Source of the DNA: Cohnella silvisoli
GTDB taxonomy: Bacteria; Bacillota; Bacilli; Paenibacillales; Paenibacillaceae
Assembly (NCBI RefSeq): GCF_021190915.1
Contig: NZ_JAIOAP010000010.1
Coordinates: 124,001-188,000 of the forward strand
Direction of reading: 5' to 3'
Length of the DNA: 64,000 nt
The translations under genes were made by a program, and so were the position numbers. Under the pieces are notes generated by a model. It worked only from the letters and a program-made list of their open reading frames with translations. It had not been told where the DNA came from and made no database searches. Shown one piece after another: positions 8,428 to 16,802 of the stretch; positions within the stretch are counted from its first letter, which is position 1; each line of letters begins with the position of its first letter.

Positions 8428-9981
8428 ATGACGGACAACAAAAACGAGTCTATTTCCGCTCATGAAGCGGTCTATTTCATTTTCGGAGCCACGGGCGATT
8501 TGGCCCGCCGTAAATTATTTCCGGCACTATACAGCTTGTATCGCGAAGGAAAGCTAGGGGAACGTTTTGCGATCGTTGGCTTGGCTCGGCGACCGCGTAC
8601 CAACGCTCAATTTCGCGATGACGTATACGAGTCGATTCAAGAGTTTTGCCGTTATAAGTCGAGCGAGATCGAAGCTTGGAATTCGTTCGTCGAACATTTT
8701 ACATATCAATCGCTCGATATCGGGAATGTGGATGCTTTTAGACAATTAAAAGCCCATACCGAAGAGCTGGAAACGAATTATCAAATTCCGGGTAACCGTT
8801 TGTTTTATTTGGCGCTGGCTCCGGAACTATTCGGAAACGTCTCCCGCAACCTTCGCGACGGAGGAATGCTGGAAAGCGCCGGCTGGCATAGACTCGTTAT
8901 CGAGAAGCCTTTCGGTTACGATTACCCGTCCGCAGAACGTTTGAACGAAGAGATCCGGCACGTATTCCGCGAGGATGAAGTGTTCCGCATCGATCATTAC
9001 CTGGGTAAGGAAATGGTTCAAAATATAGAAGTGATCCGCCTGTCTAATGCTTTCTTCGAGCCGTTATGGAACAATAACCATATCGCCAATGTTCAAATTA
9101 CGCTGGCGGAGACGGTCGGCGTTGAAGAACGGGGTGCCTATTACAACAAGTCCGGAGCATTGCGCGATATGGTACAGAACCATATGCTGCAGATGTTGAC
9201 GATGATCGCAATGGAGCCGCCGAGCCGACTGGATCCGGAAGATATTCGGGATGAGAAAGTTAAAGTGCTGCGTTCCATTCGCAATCTCGTATCGGGTGAA
9301 GAGGTCCGCGAGAACATCGTAAGAGGCCAGTATTCGCAAGGGTTGTCGAAGGGCAAAGAGTTAAAGGGCTACCGCGAGGAAGATTCCGTAGATCCTGCTT
9401 CCGTAACCGAAACTTTTTTCTCCGCCCGTTTATTCGTGGACAACTTCCGCTGGGCCGGCGTTCCGTTTTATGTTCGTACCGGCAAACGTTTGCCGGTCAA
9501 ATCAACGGAAATCGTCATCGAATTCAAGAACGTGCCCAATAACGTTCTGTTCGCCAGACGTCAGGAATTACTGCCGAACTTGCTTGTAATACGCGTGAAT
9601 CCGATGGAAGGCATCTACATTAAGTTTAATGCCAAGAAACCGGGCAACGATATGACCGTCCAGCCGGTGGCCATGGAATTCTGCCAAAGCTGCCAGATCG
9701 GATTAAACACTCCGGAAGCTTACGAACGGCTGATCTTCGATGCCGCTCGCGGCGATCATACTTATTTCACGCGCTGGGATGAACTTGCCGTCGCATGGAA
9801 GCTGATAGATCCGATCGCGTCGGCTTGGAGAGAAGACTCGAGCGATCTGCAGTTTTATCCGGCTGGTTCATGGGGACCGGAGAAAACGGAGGAGCTTCTG
9901 AAGCGAGAAGGTTTCCATTGGTGGCCCGTGAACGGTCAAGATGAAGACAACGTGATTTGGGTGACTAATACAGGCAAATAG
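8428..9981 (+). CDS. zwf: Glucose-6-phosphate 1-dehydrogenase
   Basis: First enzyme of the oxidative pentose phosphate pathway: oxidises glucose 6-phosphate to 6-phosphogluconolactone with NADP. The Rossmann motif is FGATGDLARRK near the N-terminus. The active-site signature RIDHYLGKE is intact, as is the substrate-binding EKPFG. Length (517 residues from this start) fits the family's ~490-510. The start is uncertain: ATGs at 8419 and 8428 and a TTG at 8380 are in frame and none has a strong RBS; the later ATG gives the most usual N-terminus. No gnd or pgl is adjacent. It precedes the cyclase-family gene by 26 bp and may share its transcript. Confidence 0.95.
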   Translation: MTDNKNESISAHEAVYFIFGATGDLARRKLFPALYSLYREGKLGERFAIVGLARRPRTNAQFRDDVYESIQEFCRYKSSEIEAWNSFVEHFTYQSLDIGNVDAFRQLKAHTEELETNYQIPGNRLFYLALAPELFGNVSRNLRDGGMLESAGWHRLVIEKPFGYDYPSAERLNEEIRHVFREDEVFRIDHYLGKEMVQNIEVIRLSNAFFEPLWNNNHIANVQITLAETVGVEERGAYYNKSGALRDMVQNHMLQMLTMIAMEPPSRLDPEDIRDEKVKVLRSIRNLVSGEEVRENIVRGQYSQGLSKGKELKGYREEDSVDPASVTETFFSARLFVDNFRWAGVPFYVRTGKRLPVKSTEIVIEFKNVPNNVLFARRQELLPNLLVIRVNPMEGIYIKFNAKKPGNDMTVQPVAMEFCQSCQIGLNTPEAYERLIFDAARGDHTYFTRWDELAVAWKLIDPIASAWREDSSDLQFYPAGSWGPEKTEELLKREGFHWWPVNGQDEDNVIWVTNTGK

Positions 9982-10007
9982 CTCACTGAGAAATGGAGGG
10001 CGGCTTA

Positions 10008-10631
10008 ATGGGTAAAATATTCGATATTAGTATGACGATCGAAGAAAGCATGCAAGTATGGAAAAACTACGAGCATAAGAAACCTAAAATAACGAACGTT
10101 CAGAATCATGACGAAGGTAAGCCTCATGAAAGTCTGCTGACGATGAATGTTCATACGGGTACGCATGTGGATGCGCCGCTGCATATGCTTGCGGGCGGGG
10201 CAACGATTGAATCGATTCCGCTCGAGCGTTTAGTAGGCCCGGCACGGGTACTTGATTTAACTCATCTGAAGGGTTTCATCACCAAGGAGGACTTGGTTCC
10301 ATTCGCGATTCAACGCGGGGAGAGGCTGTTGTTCAAAACAACCAGCTCTTTAAGCGAAGATTTCGATATGGAATTCGTATTTCTGCGGGATGACGGCGCT
10401 CAGTATTTAGCGGACATTGGCGTTGGATTGGTCGCTACGGACGCGCTCGGCATCGAACGCGCCCAACCGGAATATCCGACTCATCGCATGCTTATGCGCA
10501 ACGATGTTATCATTGTCGAGGGCTTGCGGTTAAAAGAGGTAAATGCGGGCAATTATACATTGGTCATCGCTCCTCTGAAAATGACGGGTATCGATGCTTC
10601 TCCGGCACGTGCGTTTCTTATTGGAGATTAA
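10008..10631 (+). CDS. Cyclase/kynurenine formamidase-superfamily metal hydrolase
   Basis: A 207-residue protein with the family metal-binding signature HTGTHVDAPLH (residues 49-59). Members hydrolyse formamides or lactone-like amides (for example N-formylkynurenine) using Zn or Mn. No kynurenine pathway genes are nearby, so the substrate is unknown. The ATG at 10008 is chosen because GGAGGG (9995-10000) is an ideal RBS for it and overlaps an earlier in-frame ATG at 9993. It follows zwf closely and ends at a strong terminator. Confidence 0.85.
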   Translation: MGKIFDISMTIEESMQVWKNYEHKKPKITNVQNHDEGKPHESLLTMNVHTGTHVDAPLHMLAGGATIESIPLERLVGPARVLDLTHLKGFITKEDLVPFAIQRGERLLFKTTSSLSEDFDMEFVFLRDDGAQYLADIGVGLVATDALGIERAQPEYPTHRMLMRNDVIIVEGLRLKEVNAGNYTLVIAPLKMTGIDASPARAFLIGD

Positions 10632-10655
10632 TACGATTGCAAAGTAAGTTATGCA

Positions 10656-10687
10656 GGGACCATGCCTTAGTTGGCGTGGTCCCTTTT
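10656..10687 (+). terminator. Rho-independent terminator after the cyclase gene
   Basis: GGGACCATGCC pairs with GGCGTGGTCCC (one G-U pair) over a 7-nt loop and is followed by TTTT. Confidence 0.85.
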
Positions 10688-10793
10688 CGATTTATATGTC
10701 ATGGAGCTTCATGCTATAATATATCATACGCCGATACGGAAGCACCGATAGAGCGTGGGTATTGCCCACTAACCCTTAGAAGGAGCGAAAGTA

Positions 10794-11418
10794 TTGGCTA
10801 ATTACCGATTGAAACCGAAAAACGATTTCATATTTGGGCGTTTGTTTGGAGAAGAGGAGTCGAAAGAAAGCCTCATTGCCCTGCTAAATGCCATTTTGCG
10901 TCAGGAAAAGCAAGAACAGATCGTAGATCTTACGGTCATTGAGAACAAACAACTAAAGAAGATAATGTTCGATGAAAAAACCGGCAGGCTCGATATTCGG
11001 GCTGATCTAGCGAGCGGTGAACAAATTAACATCGAGATGCAAGTAGTTAACCAATATAATATGATTAAAAGAACATTGTTTTATTTGACCAAACTATTTG
11101 TTGATTCGATCAAAGTCGGAGAGCCAGGAGCTGATGGTGTTGGATCCAGTTATTTCGAAGACGGAAGAGAAATTGGAGTTGCTAAGCAGCAATAAATTTA
11201 TTCGTGAGTTAGCTGAAGCGAGAGGACATGCAATAAGCGATTGGGTTTCGTCAATGGAAGGCAGTCGGATTGAGGGAGAAACCAAATGAGAAGCCAAAGG
11301 AAAAGCAGAGATCGCAGCAAAACTGTTGCAAAAGGGAATGGAACCATCATTTATTTCGGAAGTTACGGGGTTGTCTGTACATGAGATTAACCTTCTAGCA
11401 CAAACGGATTCCGAATAA
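10794..11418 (+). pseudogene. Rpn-family (PD-(D/E)XK) putative nuclease/transposase, internally deleted
   Basis: A TTG start behind AAGGAGCG opens a typical Rpn/YhgA-like N-terminus: LKPKNDFIFGRLFGEEESKE, then ITIxM-like strands and RRTLFY-like KRTLFYLTKLF. Near 11100-11140 the reading breaks. The C-terminal part resumes in another frame (EEKLELLSSNKFIRELAEAR, then HAISDWVSSMEG), meets an in-frame TGA at 11287-11289, and continues to the usual tail (KGKAEIAAKLLQKGMEP and ISEVTGLSVHEI) ending at a TAA at 11416-11418. The central ~100 or more residues expected for the family are absent. It is therefore a pseudogene with an internal deletion, a frameshift and a stop. A related intact gene is at 54233. 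Confidence 0.8.
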
Positions 11419-11437
11419 TATAATTTAAGTTCTGCAC

Positions 11438-11465
11438 AAAGGAACCTCATGGTTCCTTTTATTTT
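11438..11465 (+). terminator. Terminator after the Rpn pseudogene
   Basis: AAAGGAACC-TCAT-GGTTCCTTTT followed by ATTTTT is a compact hairpin with a U tract. Confidence 0.8.
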
Positions 11466-11469
11466 TGGC

Positions 11470-11498
11470 TTTACAACGTAACAGTGTTATGTTACATT
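11470..11498 (+). promoter_or_regulatory. Promoter of yhbDEF with a dyad in the spacer
   Basis: TTTACA (11470-11475) and TACATT (11493-11498) are spaced by 17 bp. Between them GTAACA-gtgtta-TGTTAC (11478-11495) is a perfect 6-bp-arm dyad. A dyad between -35 and -10 is the layout used by MerR-type regulators, and the first gene, yhbD, has a MerR-like N-terminus. Autoregulation is therefore likely but unproven. Confidence 0.5.
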
Positions 11499-11516
11499 GT
11501 CTGTGGAGGGATGATG

Positions 11517-12140
11517 ATGGAGCGGGATTTGATATCGAAGAAGGAACTGCTAGATGAGAAAGGCATTTCATACGGTCAGTTGTACCGATGGAAGAGAAAG
11601 CAGCTTATTCCTGAGGAATGGTTCATTAGAAAGTCCACTTTTACGGGGCAGGAAACGTTTTTTCCTAAAGATTTAATATTAGCCCGTATCGATAAAATCA
11701 TGAATATGAAAGACGATCTGTCGCTTGATGAGCTTGCGGGTAAGCTTTCCCCTTTGTTGCCGGACTATGAAATGCGAAAAATCGACTTAATGAAACGAAA
11801 CATTGTTTCGAGTGTAGTCTTACAGCGGTTTGCGAGCGGGGATTCCGACAAAGTGGTCTACAGCTTCGAGTTTTTGCTTTATTTCTATGTAGTCGACAAG
11901 CTGCTGCAAGCGGGAGAGATGAGCATGGAGGAGGGCGAGCAGTTACTCCAGACGATGCGAGAGCATTTTCCCAAGTTCAATGGCAAGCCCTGTGATCTTG
12001 TTTTTATACGCAAGATGGGCGTATCCTCCTTTGCATTGATTTCAGTCCCTGCCGAATTTTACTTTGAGAGCGGAGTTAAGCTTATTGCGCGTTTGTCCGT
12101 AACCGAGTGCATTGAACAATTAAAAGGAAAATTGGTGTAG
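11517..12140 (+). CDS. yhbD: YhbD-family protein with MerR-like HTH (DUF4004)
   Basis: About 207 residues. The N-terminus (ISKKELLDEKGISYGQLYRW) reads as a MerR-like helix-turn-helix. The rest is helical, with repeated Leu/acidic segments and a C-terminal alpha/beta part. It is recognised by the conserved gene order yhbD-yhbE-yhbF known from Bacillus subtilis, where yhbE and yhbF encode bactofilins. Three ATGs follow GGAGGG; the third (11517) has the best spacing. It probably regulates its own operon through the dyad in the promoter. Function beyond this is not established. Confidence 0.8.
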   Translation: MERDLISKKELLDEKGISYGQLYRWKRKQLIPEEWFIRKSTFTGQETFFPKDLILARIDKIMNMKDDLSLDELAGKLSPLLPDYEMRKIDLMKRNIVSSVVLQRFASGDSDKVVYSFEFLLYFYVVDKLLQAGEMSMEEGEQLLQTMREHFPKFNGKPCDLVFIRKMGVSSFALISVPAEFYFESGVKLIARLSVTECIEQLKGKLV

Positions 12141-12152
12141 GAGGAGAAGAGG

Positions 12153-12839
12153 ATGGACCAATCTATAAAGCCTGATTTAGTTATTAACGGTGTCAGCAGC
12201 GCGTGGGGCGGCGAATACGGCAAGGTGAAGATTGACGGTGTCGGTACCGTTCAAAGCAACATAAGTTCGGTGACGTTCGACGCGAACGGAATGACGAAGA
12301 TTAAAGGTGACTTGATTTCGGAAGAGTTGGATAGCGATGGCTTAATGAAAGTAGAAGGTCATCTTTCCGCAGGGAAGTCGATTATCGATGGTCATATGAC
12401 TGTGAAGGGTTCACTGAGAGGAGAGCAGCTTAAGTTGAACGGAGTTCTTAACGTCGGCGGGGATTGCGAGATTGAAGTTTTCGACGCGGAAGGCGCCTTT
12501 GTCGTTAAAGGATTGTTGAATGCCGGCAGGATGAACGTGAGGCTACACGGTAGAGGCAAAGCTAGGGAGATCGGAGTTGAATTCATTCAAGTCCGGCAAG
12601 CGTCCAAGAGCGCATGGAGTAGGTTATGGCGTTGGATGCTGCCCAAGTTTACGCCGGAGCTTCATGCCGTTGCCATTGAAGGGGACGATATCGATTTGGA
12701 GTATACGGAGGCGGACGTTGTGAGGGGAAATCGGGTAATAATCGGTAAAGGCTGCAACATCGGCAAGGTTGAATATCGATCTGAGCTCAAGGTACATCCG
12801 AGCGCTAAAGTAGGGAAAGGGGTGAAGACAGGTGGCTGA
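12153..12839 (+). CDS. yhbE: Bactofilin-like polymer-forming protein YhbE
   Basis: 228 residues, rich in short alternating Val/Gly/Lys strands (KIDGVGTV, KIKGDLIS, MKVEGHLSAG, MTVKGSLRGEQ). This is typical of the right-handed beta-helix of bactofilins. No signal peptide or membrane span. The central beta region (20-130) is followed by a Trp/Arg-rich loop (about 145-165) and a second short beta segment. Bactofilins polymerise into filaments without nucleotide. In B. subtilis the pair YhbE/YhbF (BacE/BacF) has been linked to flagellar assembly. The stop overlaps the start of yhbF by 8 bp, so translation is coupled. Confidence 0.82.
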   Translation: MDQSIKPDLVINGVSSAWGGEYGKVKIDGVGTVQSNISSVTFDANGMTKIKGDLISEELDSDGLMKVEGHLSAGKSIIDGHMTVKGSLRGEQLKLNGVLNVGGDCEIEVFDAEGAFVVKGLLNAGRMNVRLHGRGKAREIGVEFIQVRQASKSAWSRLWRWMLPKFTPELHAVAIEGDDIDLEYTEADVVRGNRVIIGKGCNIGKVEYRSELKVHPSAKVGKGVKTGG

Positions 12840-13503
12840 GGAATTTAGACGGGATCTGAAAATGGTAGGAGAGACAACGTCAGCGGGCGGAAAGTTCCGC
12901 AATGTTAAGATAATGGGGGAATCCGTGCTCTCAGGAGATGTTGATTGCATCAAGCTATCTTGTACGGGCGAGATCACTGTCAATGGAGGCTTAAGGGCTC
13001 TTGAATTGAAACTCACGGGCGAATGCGATGTGAAGGGAATTGTTCACGCTGTGAAAATCGGCGGCAGGGGTGAGTTAGACGTATTATCCGGCATTCGGGC
13101 AGAAGATATTAAATTTACCGGCAATGTCAAAACTAAAGGCGATTGCGAAGCCGCCTCGTTCGAGGTGTTCGGAGCTTTTCAAATTGATGGTTTGCTAAGT
13201 GCCGAGAAGCTGGAGGTCAGCATGTACGGACCTTGTGTAGCACGTGAAATAGGCGGGGGTACTCTCCGTTTCAAGAGAAGCAAGGCAACGGTATTCAAAA
13301 GGTTAATAAACTCCGAGGATGTTGCGGCTCTGAGCGCACAATCGATTGAGGGCGACGTGGTAGATCTGGAGCATACAAGCGCAAGCTTAGTGCGAGGCAA
13401 TAACGTGAAGATCGGGTCGGGCTGTGAAATCGACCGCGTGGAATATCGGGATACGCTGGACATTCACAAGAGCGCGATCGTTAAGGAAAAAATAAAAATA
13501 TAG
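12832..13503 (+). CDS. yhbF: Bactofilin-like polymer-forming protein YhbF
   Basis: 223 residues, a paralogue of the preceding gene. It has the same beta-helix pattern (KFRNVKIMGE, EITVNGGLRA, GELDVLSG) and the same C-terminal block (DLEHTSASLVRGNNVKIGSG against DLEYTEADVVRGNRVIIGKG in YhbE). The GTG start lies inside the end of yhbE behind AAAGGGGTG. Co-polymerisation with YhbE is a reasonable expectation. It ends 18 bp before an MFS transporter gene, which may be on the same transcript. Confidence 0.82.
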   Translation: MAEEFRRDLKMVGETTSAGGKFRNVKIMGESVLSGDVDCIKLSCTGEITVNGGLRALELKLTGECDVKGIVHAVKIGGRGELDVLSGIRAEDIKFTGNVKTKGDCEAASFEVFGAFQIDGLLSAEKLEVSMYGPCVAREIGGGTLRFKRSKATVFKRLINSEDVAALSAQSIEGDVVDLEHTSASLVRGNNVKIGSGCEIDRVEYRDTLDIHKSAIVKEKIKI

Positions 13504-13521
13504 ATAGGGTGTGTATTTGAA

Positions 13522-15060
13522 GTGAAACAACCGCACAAAAGCAATTTAGGTATTGTCATTGCGGGTTTGCTGCTTGGTATTCTGATGGCATCGATGGACA
13601 ATACAATCGTTGCTACCGCGATGGGGAATATCGTGGGAGAGCTAGGGGGATTGGACCAATTCGTATGGGTTACCTCCGCATACATGGTAGCAGAAATGGC
13701 AGGGATGCCGATATTCGGAAAACTATCGGATATGTACGGCAGGAAAAAGTTTTTCGTATTCGGCATTATCGTATTTATGCTCGGGTCAGTTTTATGCGGA
13801 ACAGCTCATTCCATAACCGAGCTGGCCATGTACCGCGCGATTCAAGGTATCGGGGGCGGCGCGCTCGTGCCGATCGCGTTTACGATCATGTTCGATGCGG
13901 TTCCGTTGGAAACCCGAGGCAAGCTTGGAGGTCTCTTCGGGGCGGTGTTCGGTTTATCCAGTATTTTCGGTCCGCTTCTTGGCGCCTATATAACAGACCA
14001 TATCAGGTGGGAATGGATATTTTACATTAACTTGCCTTTGGGTATTCTGGCCTTTATAATGATCGCGTTTTTCTACAAAGAATCGCATGAGCATTCCAAA
14101 CAGCCTATCGACTGGGTAGGGGCTTTTACTCTAGTTGGCGCAGTTGTCAGCCTCATGTTCGCGCTGGAGTTTGGCGGAAAAAAATACGATTGGGATTCTG
14201 CCATGATCTTGGGTCTGTTCGCCGCATTCGTGGTGCTGGCGATTTCCTTCCTGATTACGGAGAAGCGTGTAGAGGAGCCCATTATCTCGTACAGCTTATT
14301 CAAGAACAGATTGTATGCGACGAGTATTCTATGCGCGTTGTTTAGCGGCGCTGCGTTCATAGTCGCCTCCGTATATATTCCTATCTTCATTCAGGGGGTA
14401 CTGGGAGGATCGGCAACCAACTCGGGGCTTGTGCTGCTGCCGATGATGGTGGGAACGGTCGTAACGGCTACATTGGGCGGTTTTCTGATGACGAAGTTTC
14501 CGTACCGGAACATCATGATTCCGACTCTATTCATATTGGCCGCAGGAACGGCGCTAGTGGCGACGCTTAATTCCGATTCCACGCGATTGATCGTTACTTT
14601 GTACATGATTCTGATCGGCCTCGGAATCGGAGCATCGTTCTCCGTATTAGGCAACGCGGCCATTCATGGCCTGTCGGCACGGCAGCGCGGATCTGCGAGC
14701 GCTACGCTGAACTTTATCCGCTCGCTCGGGATGACAATCGGTATTACCACCTTCGGAATTCTCCAGAGCCATCTATTCACGAATAAGCTGACGAACTTCT
14801 TCGGTTCGGGCGGCGGCGGGGCCAAGCTGCCGGAAGGACTCGACATCAAAGATCCCCACTCGTTGCTTACACCGGAATCACGGGCCAATATCCCGCATGA
14901 AATTCTGGATCCCATTACGAAAATGCTCTCTTCATCGATCGTATACACGTTCGCGTGGGCGATTATTCCGGCCGTACTTGCGCTGCTTGTCGCATTTTTC
15001 ATGGGAAGCAAGAAGCTCGATGCGACAGCCGAGTCTGAGGAATATGCAGCAGGGCATTAA
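13522..15060 (+). CDS. DHA2-family (EmrB/QacA-type) MFS drug exporter
   Basis: The 512-residue protein has about 14 membrane helices. Motif A is GKLSDMYGRKKFF, motif D1-like MDNTIVATA lies in helix 1, and motif C-like GGLFGAVFGLSSIFGP lies in helix 5. This is a proton-driven multidrug or toxin exporter of the DHA2 family. Start is GTG at 13522. A glycine-rich loop (FGSGGGGAK) occurs before the last helix, as is common in this subgroup. It sits directly upstream of a second, frameshifted paralogue, so the pair is probably an old tandem duplication. Substrate unknown. Confidence 0.88.
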   Translation: MKQPHKSNLGIVIAGLLLGILMASMDNTIVATAMGNIVGELGGLDQFVWVTSAYMVAEMAGMPIFGKLSDMYGRKKFFVFGIIVFMLGSVLCGTAHSITELAMYRAIQGIGGGALVPIAFTIMFDAVPLETRGKLGGLFGAVFGLSSIFGPLLGAYITDHIRWEWIFYINLPLGILAFIMIAFFYKESHEHSKQPIDWVGAFTLVGAVVSLMFALEFGGKKYDWDSAMILGLFAAFVVLAISFLITEKRVEEPIISYSLFKNRLYATSILCALFSGAAFIVASVYIPIFIQGVLGGSATNSGLVLLPMMVGTVVTATLGGFLMTKFPYRNIMIPTLFILAAGTALVATLNSDSTRLIVTLYMILIGLGIGASFSVLGNAAIHGLSARQRGSASATLNFIRSLGMTIGITTFGILQSHLFTNKLTNFFGSGGGGAKLPEGLDIKDPHSLLTPESRANIPHEILDPITKMLSSSIVYTFAWAIIPAVLALLVAFFMGSKKLDATAESEEYAAGH

Positions 15061-15152
15061 GGTGAATCATTTCGTCGTTCATATTTAGTTCATAAATGAA
15101 ACGTATGGTTACACCTGAAGCAGTTCAAGAATAAAGGTTGGAAGGTGTAACT

Positions 15153-16612
15153 ATGTTAGAAAAAGGAAACAACAAGACGCTCGTGCTGACCGGTTTGATG
15201 ATCGGCCTAATCTTCGCGGAGCTCGATGAGACGGTCGTATCGACCGCTATGCCGACGATTATCCGCGAGCTTCACGGGTTGTCGCTCTACGGTTGGGTTG
15301 CCGGTGTCTACATGCTGGCGGTTACGATGTTTATGCCCATTCTAGGAAAGTTGGCTGACTTGTACGGACGTAAACGCATATATTTAAGCTGCATGGCGCT
15401 GTTTATCGCTGGGTCTATCGTAAGCGGACTTGCACCATCGATGACGTGGCTGCTGATCGGGCGGGGTATCCAAGGCATCGGTGCCGGAGGATTAATGCCT
15501 CTTGCTCTTGTTATTATCGGTGACACTTATCCGTTAGAGCAACGAGCCAAAATTCAAAGTTTATTCGGACCGCTGATGATCCTCCCCCAGCTTCTGGGGC
15601 CGACGGTTGGCGGATATATTGTCGGCAACATAGACTGGCACTGGGTATTCCTGATTAATATTCCCGTAGGCGTTCTCGCGGCAGCCGTGCTTGCCAAGGG
15701 GATGAGGGAAACGAAAGGTGTGGAGAAAAGGACGATCGACTGGTCAGGTGCTTTTACGCTTGTTCTTGGGTTATTGTCATTACTCTTGGCTCCGGTACTT
15801 ATCGATAATCAAGGATTCAGTTGGTCTTCGCCAATCATAATCGGTCTTTTGGCTCTATCGGTCCTGCTGTTCGCGCTTCTCATCCGTATCGAGATGAAGG
15901 CTAAGGAACCGTTCATACCGCTGCATCTGTTTCGAAACCGTAATGTTGTCGTGTTATCCTTGCTCGTATTACTTTAATGCTTGGCATTATGGGCGGAATC
16001 GCTTCGTTTCCGTTTTTTGCCCAGAACGTAATGGGACTCACGCCGACGGTATCCGGGTACTTAATGCTCGCGTTTATGGCAGGCGCCATCCCTTCAAGCA
16101 TCCTGAACGGATTCCTAATAACGAGGATTGCCTACCGTAATTTGTTCATCGTTTCCTTTGTCCTGCCCATTATCGGTTTTGTTCTTCTTTCTCGGATTGA
16201 TATCTCTACGACTGTCCTGTATATCATCATTAGCTTCTTTATTCTAGGCCTCGGATTAGGGGCGTTATTCGGCGGAGACAATCTCATCGTGCAAGAATCC
16301 GTGGATAAGGAACACAGCGGGATTGCGTTATCGACCGTTCAATTGTTCCAAGCGCTTGGGGCTACGATTGGACTGAGCATCTTTGGCAGCTTGCTGGCGA
16401 AAAATATCGGAGGCGGCGTCGAACACCTGAAGAGCCAGCTTCCTCCGGGAGCAGCCGATCATATTGAAACCGGCGGCATCCCGCCCTGGCTTTCGCCCGA
16501 TTTGCTAACCAAAGTTCAAGTCGCATTTGCCGATGCCTTTCAGAACATTTTTACGATTTCGTTAATATTTGTGATCATAGCTTTCGTTATTTGCTGGTTC
16601 CTGAAAAAATAA
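15153..16612 (+). pseudogene. Second DHA2-family MFS exporter, split by a one-base frameshift
   Basis: The first part (15153-15977, 274 residues from an ATG behind GGAAGGTG) has motif LADLYGRKR and ends at a TAA after VVVLSLLVLL. The second part (15977-16612, 211 residues) begins at an ATG overlapping that stop (TAATG) and continues the same protein with LGIMGGIASFPFFAQ. Restoring one T in the TTT run before the stop would read LLMLG and join the halves into a normal ~486-residue transporter. It is most simply a single-T deletion in a homopolymer, either a real mutation or a sequencing error. Coupled translation of two half transporters through TAATG is possible but less likely. Confidence 0.8.
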
Positions 16613-16709
16613 GTGCTCTCCAAAAAAGAGCCGGAATCAGCCTCTGCCTCAGCTTCCGTCTCAGCGTAGCGGCATCAAAGTCTTACATCCATAGCCATAC
16701 CATTCAAAT

Positions 16710-16745
16710 CTCCGCCTTCCTTCTGAAAGGAAGCGCGGAGGTTTT
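16710..16745 (+). terminator. Terminator upstream of prfC
   Basis: CTCCGCCTTCCTT pairs imperfectly with AAGGAAGCGCGGAG and is followed by GTTTTC. It closes the MFS transcript. Confidence 0.75.
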
Positions 16746-16755
16746 CGGTTGTTTG

Positions 16756-16764
16756 TGCTATAAT
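16756..16764 (+). promoter_or_regulatory. Extended -10 promoter of prfC
   Basis: TGCTATAAT is an extended -10 element 39 bp before the prfC ATG. The -35 region is weak. Confidence 0.5.
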
Positions 16765-16802
16765 GGAAACTGTTATTTTATCAAGGAAGGGAACATCAAC
16801 GG

